From Sesamum alatum (lineage: Eukaryota > Streptophyta > Magnoliopsida > Lamiales > Pedaliaceae), in the NCBI GenBank assembly GCA_034509735.1, contig JACGWO010000013.1, forward strand, positions 13,226,136 through 13,290,135: a DNA stretch of 64,000 nt, written 5' to 3'. Made by a program: the position numbers and the translations under genes. Each line of letters opens with the position of its first letter. Position 1 is the stretch's first letter. Below are positions 35,416-45,083 of the stretch, one piece after another. The notes below the pieces were generated by a model. That model ran no database searches. It saw only the letters and a program-made list of their open reading frames with translations, and was not told the DNA's origin.

Positions 35416-35925
35416 TAGGGGTGTTCAACAAAACCGCGGGGCCGCCCCAACCCACACCGCACCACAATTAGCGGGCTAAGGGTGGGTTGGGTTGGTCTTG
35501 GGAGTAAAAGAAAGACCACATTTTAACAATCGGGTTTGGGTTTATATTTACGTAGACCGCATGGACCACGTTGGACCGCAAAAATATAAATAATAATAAA
35601 AGAAGAAGAAGAAGAATATAATACATAAACTATATTCAAAACATAATATATACAAATTTGTAATTGAGCTATGCCAATTAATTAACTAGTTCTTGATTAT
35701 TGACAATCTTCTATATTTTTTATGTTATTGATAAACATAAGAACTTGAAGTAGGTATCATCATTTTGTTAGAACATGTGTTCATATCAACTTATTTTATT
35801 TCAAATAAGATTTCTTTAATATTTATTTATTATATTGATCATTTTCTATATAATTTTATTGCAAAAATGACTTTTTTTTTACAATCTTATTAATAAAGAA
35901 ATTTGTAAGTTTTTTATATTTATTT
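35416..35925. other. hAT-like terminus followed by AT-rich DNA
   Basis: The segment starting TAGGGGTGTTCAACAAAACC, followed by a GC-rich stretch, resembles terminal inverted repeats of plant hAT transposons or their MITEs. The matching right end (TGAACACCCCTA) was not found before the LTR at 35926. The remaining sequence to 35925 is AT-rich with a short GAAGAA repeat near 35602, and I see no gene. Confidence 0.3.
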
Positions 35926-36804
35926 TGAAGGACAAGCGGATCGGCCAGAAAACGTGAGCGGAAGCGAGAGAATGTGTTATTTAAACAATACATATCAAAA
36001 GATCCCAAGGGGTGTACCTTTGGGTGCTCAACCGGGCGTTCGATGTAGAATATGATAGTAAATACGACATATCATATAGAGCATAGATGCAAGCTAAAAG
36101 AAACTACAAGACGTAAAGCCGAATGTTACCTTTGTAGCTTTCTTTGTATACGGCTACTAGCGTTGTTCCACATCCAGAAACGTTCACCAAGTTCAAAATT
36201 ATGAACTCTCTAACCTAGTCCACACCACGCCGGGAGATATCTCGATTTTCTTTCTAGATAAAAATGGACCTAGAGGAGGAGATCGAAGAAGAGACTACAC
36301 TATTAAGTTAGTGTTCCTTCTTGATCTTGCTTTATTTTTCAATTGATCCTAAATCAATGAAGCAACAAAGAGGATAGTAGAGAGAGAGAGAGAGAGGGGG
36401 CCGAAAACTTGAGAGAGTAGAGAGAATGTGTGTTCTTTTTCCTAGAAAAAGATGAATTATGAATTCTACCCTTTGATGATAGTATATCCGCATATATATA
36501 CTTCATTAATGTGATTATTGGAATGTGTCTAGGTTCATCCAAGGATGTCTAGATGCATTCCAATCAATCCCCATTAATTATCAATCAAGCCTACCATTTC
36601 ATAAAGTATGATTTAATCAGACCAACTAAAAGAGGCTTGATTTGAGTTGATTTGTCTCTTTTCAAAAGAGACAAGTCACCTAGTTATCAGAGGTCATGTA
36701 TGGCCGATTTTTTTGTGCTTCCAAATGAAGCAATTTTTTGGCCATCCCCTTTTGGGAAGAAGTCCAACTTCTTCCAATTTCAAAATTGGAATTAACACCT
36801 CTCT
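35926..36804 (-). repeat. Copia family 2 LTR, 3' part (split by element A)
   Basis: Reverse complement of the family 2 LTR 3' portion. It begins TGAAGGACAAGCGGATC, the complement of the LTR end, and includes the TATA-like region near 36485-36500. It is interrupted at 36804 by element A and resumes at 47071. Bases 36800-36804 (TCTCT) are the left copy of A's target-site duplication. Confidence 0.88.
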
Positions 36805-38785
36805 TGTTAGAATAGGTGACCATGTAAGCCAATTTTTGGCGGGTATATGTAACCTATGTCTAGACAATTATGGGTGTTTGATAAATCATTGATGAATAAA
36901 GAAGTGAATTTCATTTGGCATTACTTTGTTTGTGTTCACTTTTCTATATCTGTTCACTACGCAAACAAAGCCCACGGACTGAGAATCAATTTCGGGGACT
37001 GGGACTACGCTTGGAGGTAGGTCCATGGAATCAGTCTTCCCGAATCAGTCCGGAAATCTCCAAGTCAAGGAATCCCGAAAATGGGTACCGGGATTCCATT
37101 TGAGACTTGCACTAAGCACCTGCTGTCGTGTTTCATCGACGGGTGACGAGGGTCGTCTAAGCAGTGTTAGTGGGTTAGCATGCGAGGACGCAGCTGACTG
37201 AGGTGACTCGCGGGAACCGTCTTACGGAGGACCTTGAGTATGGTCAGCAAGGTATGACGTGTATTCCCGGTTCCAACGGTACAGGTCAAGTCCTTTGACT
37301 TGAGGAATTGCTGAGTTTACCTGTACATCAGAGCTGTATCTTAGATATGGTGAGAGATTGCCAGAATTCTCTTTGGTAGTCATAAGCCATGTCTAGTGCA
37401 GTTCTGGTGTGCAAAGTGACAGTAGTTTCAAAGAAAGGATCTGTCTCCTGTCAATAGGTTTTGGCAGTTGAGTCTCATGTATACTCTAGGTCTTGTCCCT
37501 AAAACTGTGGCCACAGTGACTGAACAGAAGGGAAGGATTCCCTTGCGGCGTTTAGTGAGGACAGACCAACACTTAGGTCCAAAATGGGTACCTGCATTTT
37601 CCGTGCCCTAGATTCTAAGTGATGAGACCGAAGACAGAAGGACAAGTGTACTGTTAGAGCCTAAATGTTCATCCCTGAATATTTCACCTAGTCTCTAGTG
37701 CCATGGACCGTTGCTAGATGGCCACCCATGGTAACGGAAGGATTCTAGGAATCCGACCAAGTCTAGCTGAAAGGTGAACCTAAAGAGTCACACACTATCC
37801 ACACACATTTAGATATTTAATTAGGAATTAAATATTGGAGTGAAGGAATGATTAAATTGGATTTAATCGGGTCCTTTATTTTTCTTGGAGAAATAATTCC
37901 TTCTATTAGATATAAGGAATTAAATTGATAAATTAGATTTATCAAAGAGATTTATTTAATGGGCTTAAAATAATATTTATATTTATTTTAGCCTCTTGGA
38001 AATATTTAAATAGGTTTTAAATATTCCATTAAATTAAATTAAATCAACGGTTGAGATCAATGGGAGAGATGGATGGCTAGGATTGTTTTGACTAGGTCAA
38101 AACACTACTTTGACTAGGACTTTGACTAGGTCAAAATCCTAGTCAAATTAGAGTTCTTAAAAGAGGAGTTTAAAGAGGATTAAAACTCCTCTTCTATATA
38201 AACCCCTAGCATCCTACAAGTTGAAGGATGATGAAATTTCAACACACACAACACACACACACACTCGGCTCTCTCTCCCTCCATCTCGTCCGCCCTCTCT
38301 CTCTCTCTCACACTCCAAGAAATTATTTTCTTTGTTCTCTTGTTCTTGGAACATTAGAACTTGATGAATCAATACCGTTAATTCATAACGTGTTGTTGAT
38401 TCATCCACTCCAACATATTAACTTGTTCGTTGCTAGCACGACGTGCAAGATACGTGGGTGGATCGTGTGTCACGATTTGGAGGGTCTCAAGAACGAGATC
38501 TTGGTGCAAAACGGGGAACAACGCGTGTAGCCGTTGAAGACGAAAACGACAACGGATAGGTCTCGTTTATGATTTTCGTCCTCTTTTATTTTCCAACCCT
38601 ATAGCCTCCATGATTTATTTTATGTTATTCGTTCATGAGATACACCGAACGCCCGGGAAATTTCAAAGGCACACCCTTTGAAACGTGTTTTAATTTAAAA
38701 GCATGTTTAAATTCCGCATTTATTTTTTAATTATACCGCGCTTCCGCATTCGCGCTTTTCCCGGGACGATCCACAATTCCTTTCA
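36805..38785 (+). repeat. 5' LTR of element A
   Basis: 1981 bp from TGTTAGAATAGG to CCTTTCA. U3 carries the cross-family module at 37685-37800. The TATA box is at 38195-38202, followed by CA- and CT-rich microsatellites (about 38241-38312) in the probable R/U5 region. Confidence 0.95.
38195..38202 (+). promoter_or_regulatory. TATA box of element A 5' LTR
   Basis: TATATAAA in the context CTTCTATATAAACCCC, a canonical plant TATA box. Transcription would start about 30 bp downstream, near the GTTGAAGGATG segment. The same motif is at 46475-46482 in the 3' LTR. Confidence 0.8.
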
Positions 38786-38786
38786 G

Positions 38787-38798
38787 TGGTATCAGAGC
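38787..38798 (+). promoter_or_regulatory. Primer-binding site of element A
   Basis: TGGTATCAGAGC, complementary to the 3' end of initiator tRNA-Met, one base after the LTR end. Confidence 0.95.
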
Positions 38799-38997
38799 CC
38801 GGTTCGGTGTATAAGCCTAGGGTTTATGTGCGTTTTAAGCATGAAACGTGTTTTGAGCATGTTTTAATTAAATCTTGATTTTCTTGATTATTAAAGCATG
38901 TTGTTTTATTGCTTTTAATTCGTGTGAAATTCTAAATGTTGGTATTTTCTGTTTTTTCTTGGGAAACGGGAAAATTTGAACTGAAAAACGAGAAACG

Positions 38998-39480
38998 CCA
39001 CAGCCGGCCAGCCGGGAAGGCTGGCCGCGCGCAACCGAGCGCTGCCGGCAGGGCAGACGCGCGCAGGCAAGGGTAGCCTGTGCGCGCCCGCCCAGCCGGC
39101 CGCGCAGGGGCAGCGCGCGCGCAAGGGGGCGCCTCCAGCCGCGCGCGCGGGCAGACGAGGTTGTCTGCGCGCGCGCGCGCAAGGCTGGCGGGCGGAGAGC
39201 CCGCGCGCGGACGGCACCAGGCACAGCGCAGGCTCGCGGCTGGCGACCAGCAGGCCGACGCGCGCGAGGCAGAGGAGCCTGCGCGCGCGACGGCCTGCCG
39301 GAACACCAGGCCGCGCAGCGCGCTGCCGGCCAGGCGCGCGCGCACGCAGGCAAGGGGCCTGCGCGCGCGCGCCCGGCCAGGCAGTGCCTGCGCGCGCGCA
39401 GGGGCGGCAGGCTGGGCCTGCTGCCCTGCGCGCACGGCCTGCCGGCTGCTGCCGGTGGCGGCGGCCGGCGGCTGCTGCAG
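38998..39480. repeat. CpG-rich alternating GC tract in leader of element A
   Basis: About 480 bp of GCGCGC runs and GGC/CTGCC spacers, equivalent to 15600-16130 and 23935-24478 but with a different block order and length. Confidence 0.85.
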
Positions 39481-40177
39481 TTAGGGTTTTTTGAAACCCT
39501 AGCATCATTATTTTTTTTTTTATTTATTATTTACTTTTCAGTTTTAATTTTGAATTAATTCTGAAAATTCGTTTTTTGGGTTCAATTTTGCCTAAATTCC
39601 TAAAGACATTATTTTAGGAGTAAAATAAATTGGATTTGGAATCCCGGGGTTATTTTGCTTAAAATAATGAGGAAAGGTTTTCATAAAACGAGAAAAATAT
39701 TATTGTCAATATTTGTGTTTTATTTTTCACACGTTGCGCACATGATCATTTATTTCTGTTTTGGATTATTATGATTGGAAATCATGAATTATTGGTATAT
39801 TGTAATTATGTGATTGGATCATGTGATTATGTGTGTTGGATGGAAATGGATGATCACGAGCCCTAGACCGGATGTATGGTTTAATTTTCTGTTGGGCCTG
39901 TGTGCCTCTTTAACTGCTTTCTCCTTCTCTCTTTCTAGTGCCTTGGAATAATAAGGCTTTCTACCTCCCTCCTTATGTACTCCCCCCGGGTTTTCGCTGG
40001 GGTTTCTACTTTTTAATATGTAATGAGAGTAGACTGGGAGTGAGGTTTCCATTTTTTGTAATTGGTGGAGAAGAAGGAAGGACCACATGGAGAGCCCAGA
40101 CCGGAGGTCCCTTGGCGTTTTCCATGAAGTGAAGAAAGAGAAAAAGAGACCAAGGCCCATCAGCATGATGATTGGGT

Positions 40178-40245
40178 TACTATTATTGTAATAGTATAGG
40201 AACAACCCTAGATTGACCATAGATCCACTGCGGGCTCAGTGGATC
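40178..40245 (+). promoter_or_regulatory. Two conserved leader hairpins of element A
   Basis: Hairpin 1 at 40178-40196: arms TACTATTA and TAATAGTA, loop TTG. Hairpin 2 at 40222-40245: arms GATCCACTG and CAGTGGATC, loop CGGGCT. In family 2 the same positions hold stems with paired changes, C-G to T-A in hairpin 1 and T-A to C-G in hairpin 2. This supports selection on RNA structure. The role is unknown; packaging or translation control is possible. Confidence 0.6.
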
Positions 40246-40549
40246 GCATAGGATTCGGGCTCGTGATCATCCAACAGGGGCGTGCTAGGCTTTAATTTTG
40301 CATGTGGTTATTATGATGGATGAATGGCTTTTATTTATCATATAACTGCTATGGATGGATTTTATTTATGCATTATGGATGAATGTATGGATATATTATG
40401 AGATCTCGGTCATTCACTACTCTCACATTGGTTGGACCAATGTTGAAATATTAGACCCTAGATAAAGTGGACATGAACTCTAGGAGTTTGTCCATGCCTT
40501 CCAATCCGTGGCACAGTGAGGAAGCTGTTTTAGGTCAATAGCGTGGTCT

Positions 40550-40639
40550 CACGAGTCGTGGCACGTTATTGTACTTAAAAGAAGCTGCATTGTGTCATGA
40601 ACGAAAAATGGGCTGCTGTTACCTGACTCACGAGTCGTG
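40550..40639 (+). promoter_or_regulatory. Pair of leader palindromes in element A
   Basis: CACGAGTCGTG at 40550-40560 and again at 40629-40639, 79 nt apart. The 11-mer is a perfect inverted repeat around a central base. The same pair and spacing occur in Y and Z, and a pair spaced 82 nt occurs in family 2. It may be a dimerisation or packaging signal by analogy with retroviral leader palindromes (inference). Confidence 0.5.
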
Positions 40640-40902
40640 GGGGTACTAGTGGGTCCATGGCTCGGTCAATTGGGTCGGGTCTAACGCCCAATTAGCATGA
40701 TTCGCTTGGAGTCCTCGGGATCATGCAAAAGGGTGAGGCAATAATCTTGGGAATCTCGTGGAATGAGAATGGTATGGAATACCTCCCACAGGATCTTTTT
40801 CATGCGAATCGTAAAAGCGGGGTATGGGAAAAATCGCTGTGGATCCCAAGCCCACTAGGAAAGGATTTCCCGAAAATCACGTTTGAGAGTACCGTGTTTT
40901 CG

Positions 40903-40910
40903 TATAAATA
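40903..40910 (+). promoter_or_regulatory. Conserved TATA-like motif upstream of gag
   Basis: TATAAATA in CGTATAAATAGTGGGAGG, 112 nt before the gag ATG. The same sequence context is kept in Y (14189-14196), C (61143-61150) and, with one extra A, B. It could be an internal promoter or simply part of a conserved leader. Confidence 0.35.
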
Positions 40911-41014
40911 GTGGGAGGATTAAATGACTAAAGACCAAGCATTTAATTATTTCATCAAACCACCGTCTTTATTTTCTGCTGATCGCGCGTTGTTTTCTAA
41001 ATGTAGATTTTAAA

Positions 41015-44000
41015 ATGTCTAAGAACCCACTATCAACCATTCTTGAGACAAACAAATTCAATGGAACAAATTACAACGACTGGTTGCGCAATCTCAGGAT
41101 AGTCCTAGATTACGAGAACCAAGGCTACGTCATGGACGAGCCTCTCCCTAGGACCTTACCGGAAGGATCCACGCCAGAAGAACGTGAGACGTTCGAGACT
41201 TGGCATAAGGATAACCGGAAGGTCCGTAGCATCATACTTGCTTCGATGACCAATGAGATTCAGAAGCAATATGAAAGGCTAGACGATGTCCCTTCCGTTA
41301 TGGCTCGCCTTAAGGATTGCTATGCAGTCCCGGACCGGCATACTAGGTATGTCGCGACCAAGGCGTTCTTTGGAACTAAAATGACAGAAGGATCCTCTGT
41401 ACAAGACCATGGGGTTAAAATGCTTACCCTAGTGGAAAAGCTCGAGGACCTAAAGGCAGGTCTCGATAATGAAACGTACATAGATGTGATCCTTCAGTCA
41501 CTCCCACCCTCCTTCGACCAATTTATCGTCAACTATAACATGAATACACTTGAGAAGGGCATTCATGAGTTGATCAATATGTTGGTGCAATACGAGGCAA
41601 CGACTAAGAAGTCCACGCCTTCGGTATTGTTTGGAGGTGCTTCAACTTCCAAGACGAAAGGCAAGGGTGCCGGACGTTGGAAAAAGAAGAAGGGTAAGGG
41701 AAAAGCCGTCATAGCAGCTACGAACACTCAGAGTGTTCCCATTGCCAAAGAGGGGAAAGGCAAAGGAAAGGGAAAGGTTGTCTCCAAGCAACAGTCAAAG
41801 GCATATGACATATGTATCAACTGCCGTGAGAAAGGGCATTGGAAGAGAGAGTGCCCCAAACTCTTCTCAAACCAAGGTATATATGTGATTGAGGTTAATA
41901 TGGTCACTAATTCTGCCTCTTGGGTATTGGATACCGGCTGTGGAGCTCACATTTGCAATGATTTGCAGGTGCTGAAAAGAAGCAGAAAACTAAGTAGCGG
42001 GGACATGATCCTGAAGCTCGGAAATGGCAAGGCCATCTCGGCAGAAGCAGTAGGATCCGCCAATTTAGTAATTAGTGATACCATTAGCATAGAATTAGAG
42101 CAGGTTTATTTTGTACCTAGTATGATTAAGAACATCATTTCCATTCCATTGTTGGACAATAGTGGTTATGAGTTCAGAATCAATAAAAATTGCTTTTATT
42201 TGATGAGGTGTGGAATTGCTCATCTACTTGGTACATTGCACAACGGGCTCTATATCTTGCAACAAACGAATTTCGTTCTTAACGCTCAACACAAACGGAA
42301 ATTAGATAATAACGGGAACGCACGTCTGTGGCACGCTAGGCTAGGTCACATATCCCAAGATAGGATGAAAAGGTTGGTAGACTCAAAGAAACTAGAGGTT
42401 GGGGACTTGAGTGATCTACCAACTTGTGAGTCTTGTCTAAGAGGGAAAATGACCAAAAAGCCCTTTGTAGGACAAAGCAGGCTTGCCACAGGTCTGTTGG
42501 ACTTGGTCCATACAGACGTATGTGGACCACTAAGGACGCAGGCCCGAGGTGGGTTCTCCTACTTCATAACCTTCACCGATGACCATTCACGGTACGGTTA
42601 TGTTTACCTGATGAGGTACAAGTCTGAAGCTCTTGAGAGGTTTAAAGAATTCAGGCTTGAAGTGGAGAACCAGACCAACTGCAAAATTAAAGTCCTACGG
42701 TCAGACCGAGGCGGTGAATACCTTAGTGCCGAATTCCTAGATTATCTAAAAGAAAATGGTATAATATCGGAATGGACACCTCCCGGAACACCACAGTTAA
42801 ATGGCGTCTCTGAAAGGAGGAACCGAACCCTGTTGGACATGGTTCGGTCCATGATGAGTTTTACCAAATTGCCCTTATCGTTTTGGGGTTATGCATTAGA
42901 AACGGCAGCCAAGTTGTTGAATTTGGCGCCTACCAGTGCATTGACCCAAACGCCATATGAGATATGGCACGGCAAGCCTGCGTCCTACAACTACTTGAGA
43001 GTGTGGGGTAGCCCCGCATACGTCAAGAGGTTAGTGGGAGATAAGCTAGAATCCAGGTCTAGCCTATGCAGGTTCGTTGGATACCCTAGAGAAACTGCGG
43101 GTTATTACTTTTATGACCCTTTGGAACAAAAGGTATTTGTTTCAAGGAATGCAGTATTCTTGGAGCAAGGCTTCCCGGAGGATATCCAACCTGATGAGCT
43201 GATCCTTGAGGAATCAAGTGATGGAACTCAGCCATCAGAAATAGCCGCGGAAACCTCACCAAGAGGATTCAGGATTAATGCACGGAGGGCTGACCAACCT
43301 AGAGAAGTCCAACATGCTAGGCATGAAGGACAACCTCAAGAAAGGCCAGTCCCGGTCCCTGAACCGCCGGCTCCGATACAGTCAGCGCCCACAGTCACCA
43401 CTGACGTTCCCGTCCTCCGTAGGTCCACTAGAGAATCCAGACCTCCAGTGAGATATGGGTTTCTAGGTGCGACCGATCTTCTGGATAACGATCCTAAGAC
43501 ATACGGGGAAGCGATGTCTGACATCGACTCTGGGAAATGGCTTGAGGCCATGAAGACCGAAATGGACTCCATGAGCGAGAACCAAGTTTGGAGACTCGTA
43601 GATCCACCGAAAAGTGTTAAGCCAGTGGGCTGTAAGTGGGTCTACAAGCGCAAACTCGGCGTTGATGGAGAAGTCACAACCTTTAAGGCTAGGCTTGTAG
43701 CTAAGGGATACACTCAACGACCCGGGGTCGATTTTGAGGATACCTACTCGCCAGTAGCCATGGCTAAGTCCATACAGATCCTGCTTGCCATAGCAGCATG
43801 GTATGACTATGAAATATGGCAGATGGACGTGAAAACGGCCTTCCTCAACGGTTTCGTTGAAGAAGAGATCTATATGGATCAGCCGGAGGGTTTCACGGTC
43901 ACTGGAGAAGAACAGAAGGTCTGTCGTCTCCAGAAGTCCATCTATGGCCTCAAACAAGCATCCCGAAGTTGGAACATTCGATTTGATGAAGTAATACGGG

Positions 44001-45067
44001 GATATGACTTCATCAAAAACGAATCCGACCCTTGTGTATACAAGAAGGTCAGTGGGAGCTCTATAGTGTTCCTAGTGCTTTACGTGGATGACATTCTGCT
44101 CATTGGTAATGACGTCAGAATGTTAGGAAACACAAAAGCATGGTTGTCAACCAAGTTTTCCATGAAGGACTTGGGTGAAGCCTCCTACATCCTAGGCATC
44201 CAGATTGTCAGGGACAGATCTAAAAGGATGTTAGGGCTCACCCAAAACTCGTATATGGAGAAAGTCCTAAAAAGATATCGAATGGACAACTCCAAACGAG
44301 GATTCCTTCCAATGAGGCATGGGATCAAGTTATCCAAGAAGCAGTCCCCGCAGACTGATGAGGAACTTGAAAAGATGAAAGTCATCCCCTATGCTTCTGC
44401 CGTAGGTAGCATCCAATATGCGGTCCATTGCACCAGGCCTGACATTGCATACGCTTTGAGCGTGACAAGCAGATATCAGTCCTGTGCAGGAGAGGCACAT
44501 TGGAATGCCGTTAAGGGCATCCTTAAGTACCTTAGGAGGACTAAGGAAATGTTCTTGGTCTATGGCAATGGAGAACTTATTCTGGAAGGCTTTAGCGACG
44601 CTAGCTTCCAGTCTGATGACGATGATGCCAAGTCTCAATCGGGATATGTATTCAAACTCAACGGAGGAGTAGTGGCTTGGAAAAGTTCCAAGCAAGCAAC
44701 CACTGCTGACTCCACCACTGAGGCTGAATACATAGCAGCTTCAGAAGCTGCTAAGGAAGCGGTTTGGATGAGAAACTACATCCAAGAGTTGGGTGTGGTG
44801 CCTAGCATCGCCGAGCCCGTTGTCATCTTCTGTGATAACAACGGTGCAATAGCGCAAGCAAAGGAACCGAGATCTCATCACCGTTCCAAACACATTCTTA
44901 GACGCTACCATCTTCTTAGAGAAATGGTAGGAAGAGGTGACGTTCGGATGGACCGAGTCAACTCAGCAGACAACACAGCAGACCCGCTGACAAAGCCTAT
45001 GTCGCAGAGTGCTCATACGCAACATCTTGAGAAGATGGGGATTAGGCATATGGGTGATTGGCTTTAA
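41015..45067 (+). CDS. Ty1/copia gag-pol polyprotein, intact (1350 aa)
   Basis: This single frame encodes all proteins needed for retrotransposition. Gag covers about residues 1-290, with basic Lys/Gly stretches and a zinc knuckle C267-x2-C270-x4-H275-x4-C280. The aspartic protease has D306-T-G. The integrase has a zinc-binding region (H440, H445, then CESC) and catalytic D501, D564 and E600 (36 residues between the last two, the classical spacing). RT starts with GCKWVYKRK (about 870) and has YVDD at about 1023-1026. RNase H runs from SDASF (about 1194) with later TEAEY and CDNNGA acidic sites, and the protein ends at MGDWL. The ATG at 41015 is conserved in every copy. No frameshift or stop is present. 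The domain order (integrase before RT) defines Ty1/copia. The lineage within copia was not resolved. Confidence 0.96.
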   Translation: MSKNPLSTILETNKFNGTNYNDWLRNLRIVLDYENQGYVMDEPLPRTLPEGSTPEERETFETWHKDNRKVRSIILASMTNEIQKQYERLDDVPSVMARLKDCYAVPDRHTRYVATKAFFGTKMTEGSSVQDHGVKMLTLVEKLEDLKAGLDNETYIDVILQSLPPSFDQFIVNYNMNTLEKGIHELINMLVQYEATTKKSTPSVLFGGASTSKTKGKGAGRWKKKKGKGKAVIAATNTQSVPIAKEGKGKGKGKVVSKQQSKAYDICINCREKGHWKRECPKLFSNQGIYVIEVNMVTNSASWVLDTGCGAHICNDLQVLKRSRKLSSGDMILKLGNGKAISAEAVGSANLVISDTISIELEQVYFVPSMIKNIISIPLLDNSGYEFRINKNCFYLMRCGIAHLLGTLHNGLYILQQTNFVLNAQHKRKLDNNGNARLWHARLGHISQDRMKRLVDSKKLEVGDLSDLPTCESCLRGKMTKKPFVGQSRLATGLLDLVHTDVCGPLRTQARGGFSYFITFTDDHSRYGYVYLMRYKSEALERFKEFRLEVENQTNCKIKVLRSDRGGEYLSAEFLDYLKENGIISEWTPPGTPQLNGVSERRNRTLLDMVRSMMSFTKLPLSFWGYALETAAKLLNLAPTSALTQTPYEIWHGKPASYNYLRVWGSPAYVKRLVGDKLESRSSLCRFVGYPRETAGYYFYDPLEQKVFVSRNAVFLEQGFPEDIQPDELILEESSDGTQPSEIAAETSPRGFRINARRADQPREVQHARHEGQPQERPVPVPEPPAPIQSAPTVTTDVPVLRRSTRESRPPVRYGFLGATDLLDNDPKTYGEAMSDIDSGKWLEAMKTEMDSMSENQVWRLVDPPKSVKPVGCKWVYKRKLGVDGEVTTFKARLVAKGYTQRPGVDFEDTYSPVAMAKSIQILLAIAAWYDYEIWQMDVKTAFLNGFVEEEIYMDQPEGFTVTGEEQKVCRLQKSIYGLKQASRSWNIRFDEVIRGYDFIKNESDPCVYKKVSGSSIVFLVLYVDDILLIGNDVRMLGNTKAWLSTKFSMKDLGEASYILGIQIVRDRSKRMLGLTQNSYMEKVLKRYRMDNSKRGFLPMRHGIKLSKKQSPQTDEELEKMKVIPYASAVGSIQYAVHCTRPDIAYALSVTSRYQSCAGEAHWNAVKGILKYLRRTKEMFLVYGNGELILEGFSDASFQSDDDDAKSQSGYVFKLNGGVVAWKSSKQATTADSTTEAEYIAASEAAKEAVWMRNYIQELGVVPSIAEPVVIFCDNNGAIAQAKEPRSHHRSKHILRRYHLLREMVGRGDVRMDRVNSADNTADPLTKPMSQSAHTQHLEKMGIRHMGDWL

Positions 45068-45068
45068 A

Positions 45069-45083
45069 GGTCAAGTGGGAGAT
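45069..45083 (+). promoter_or_regulatory. Polypurine tract of element A
   Basis: GGTCAAGTGGGAGAT immediately upstream of the 3' LTR, overlapping the region just after the polyprotein stop. It is the expected plus-strand primer site and is identical in the array units. Confidence 0.75.

Larger units (their letters stand above)
38799..41014 (+). other. Untranslated leader of element A
   Basis: About 2.2 kb with no convincing gene. In order it holds the GC/CpG tract (38998-39480), AT-rich sequence, a purine-rich run (about 40122-40150), two hairpins (40178-40196 and 40222-40245), two palindromes CACGAGTCGTG (40550-40560 and 40629-40639), and TATAAATA at 40903-40910, 112 nt before the gag ATG. 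A 62-codon frame at 40723-40911 exists, but its differences from family 2 show no third-position bias, so I do not call it a gene. Confidence 0.8.

Noticed and set aside
33420..35925. Host gene or tRNA gene in the least repetitive stretch
   Set aside because: No frame with recognisable domains, no tRNA cloverleaf noticed by eye, and composition is AT-rich throughout.
40723..40911. 62-codon upstream frame before gag, also at 14188-14376 and 22501-22689
   Set aside because: Differences from the family 2 leader do not favour third codon positions, and the ATG is not kept there. Conservation is better explained as leader sequence.
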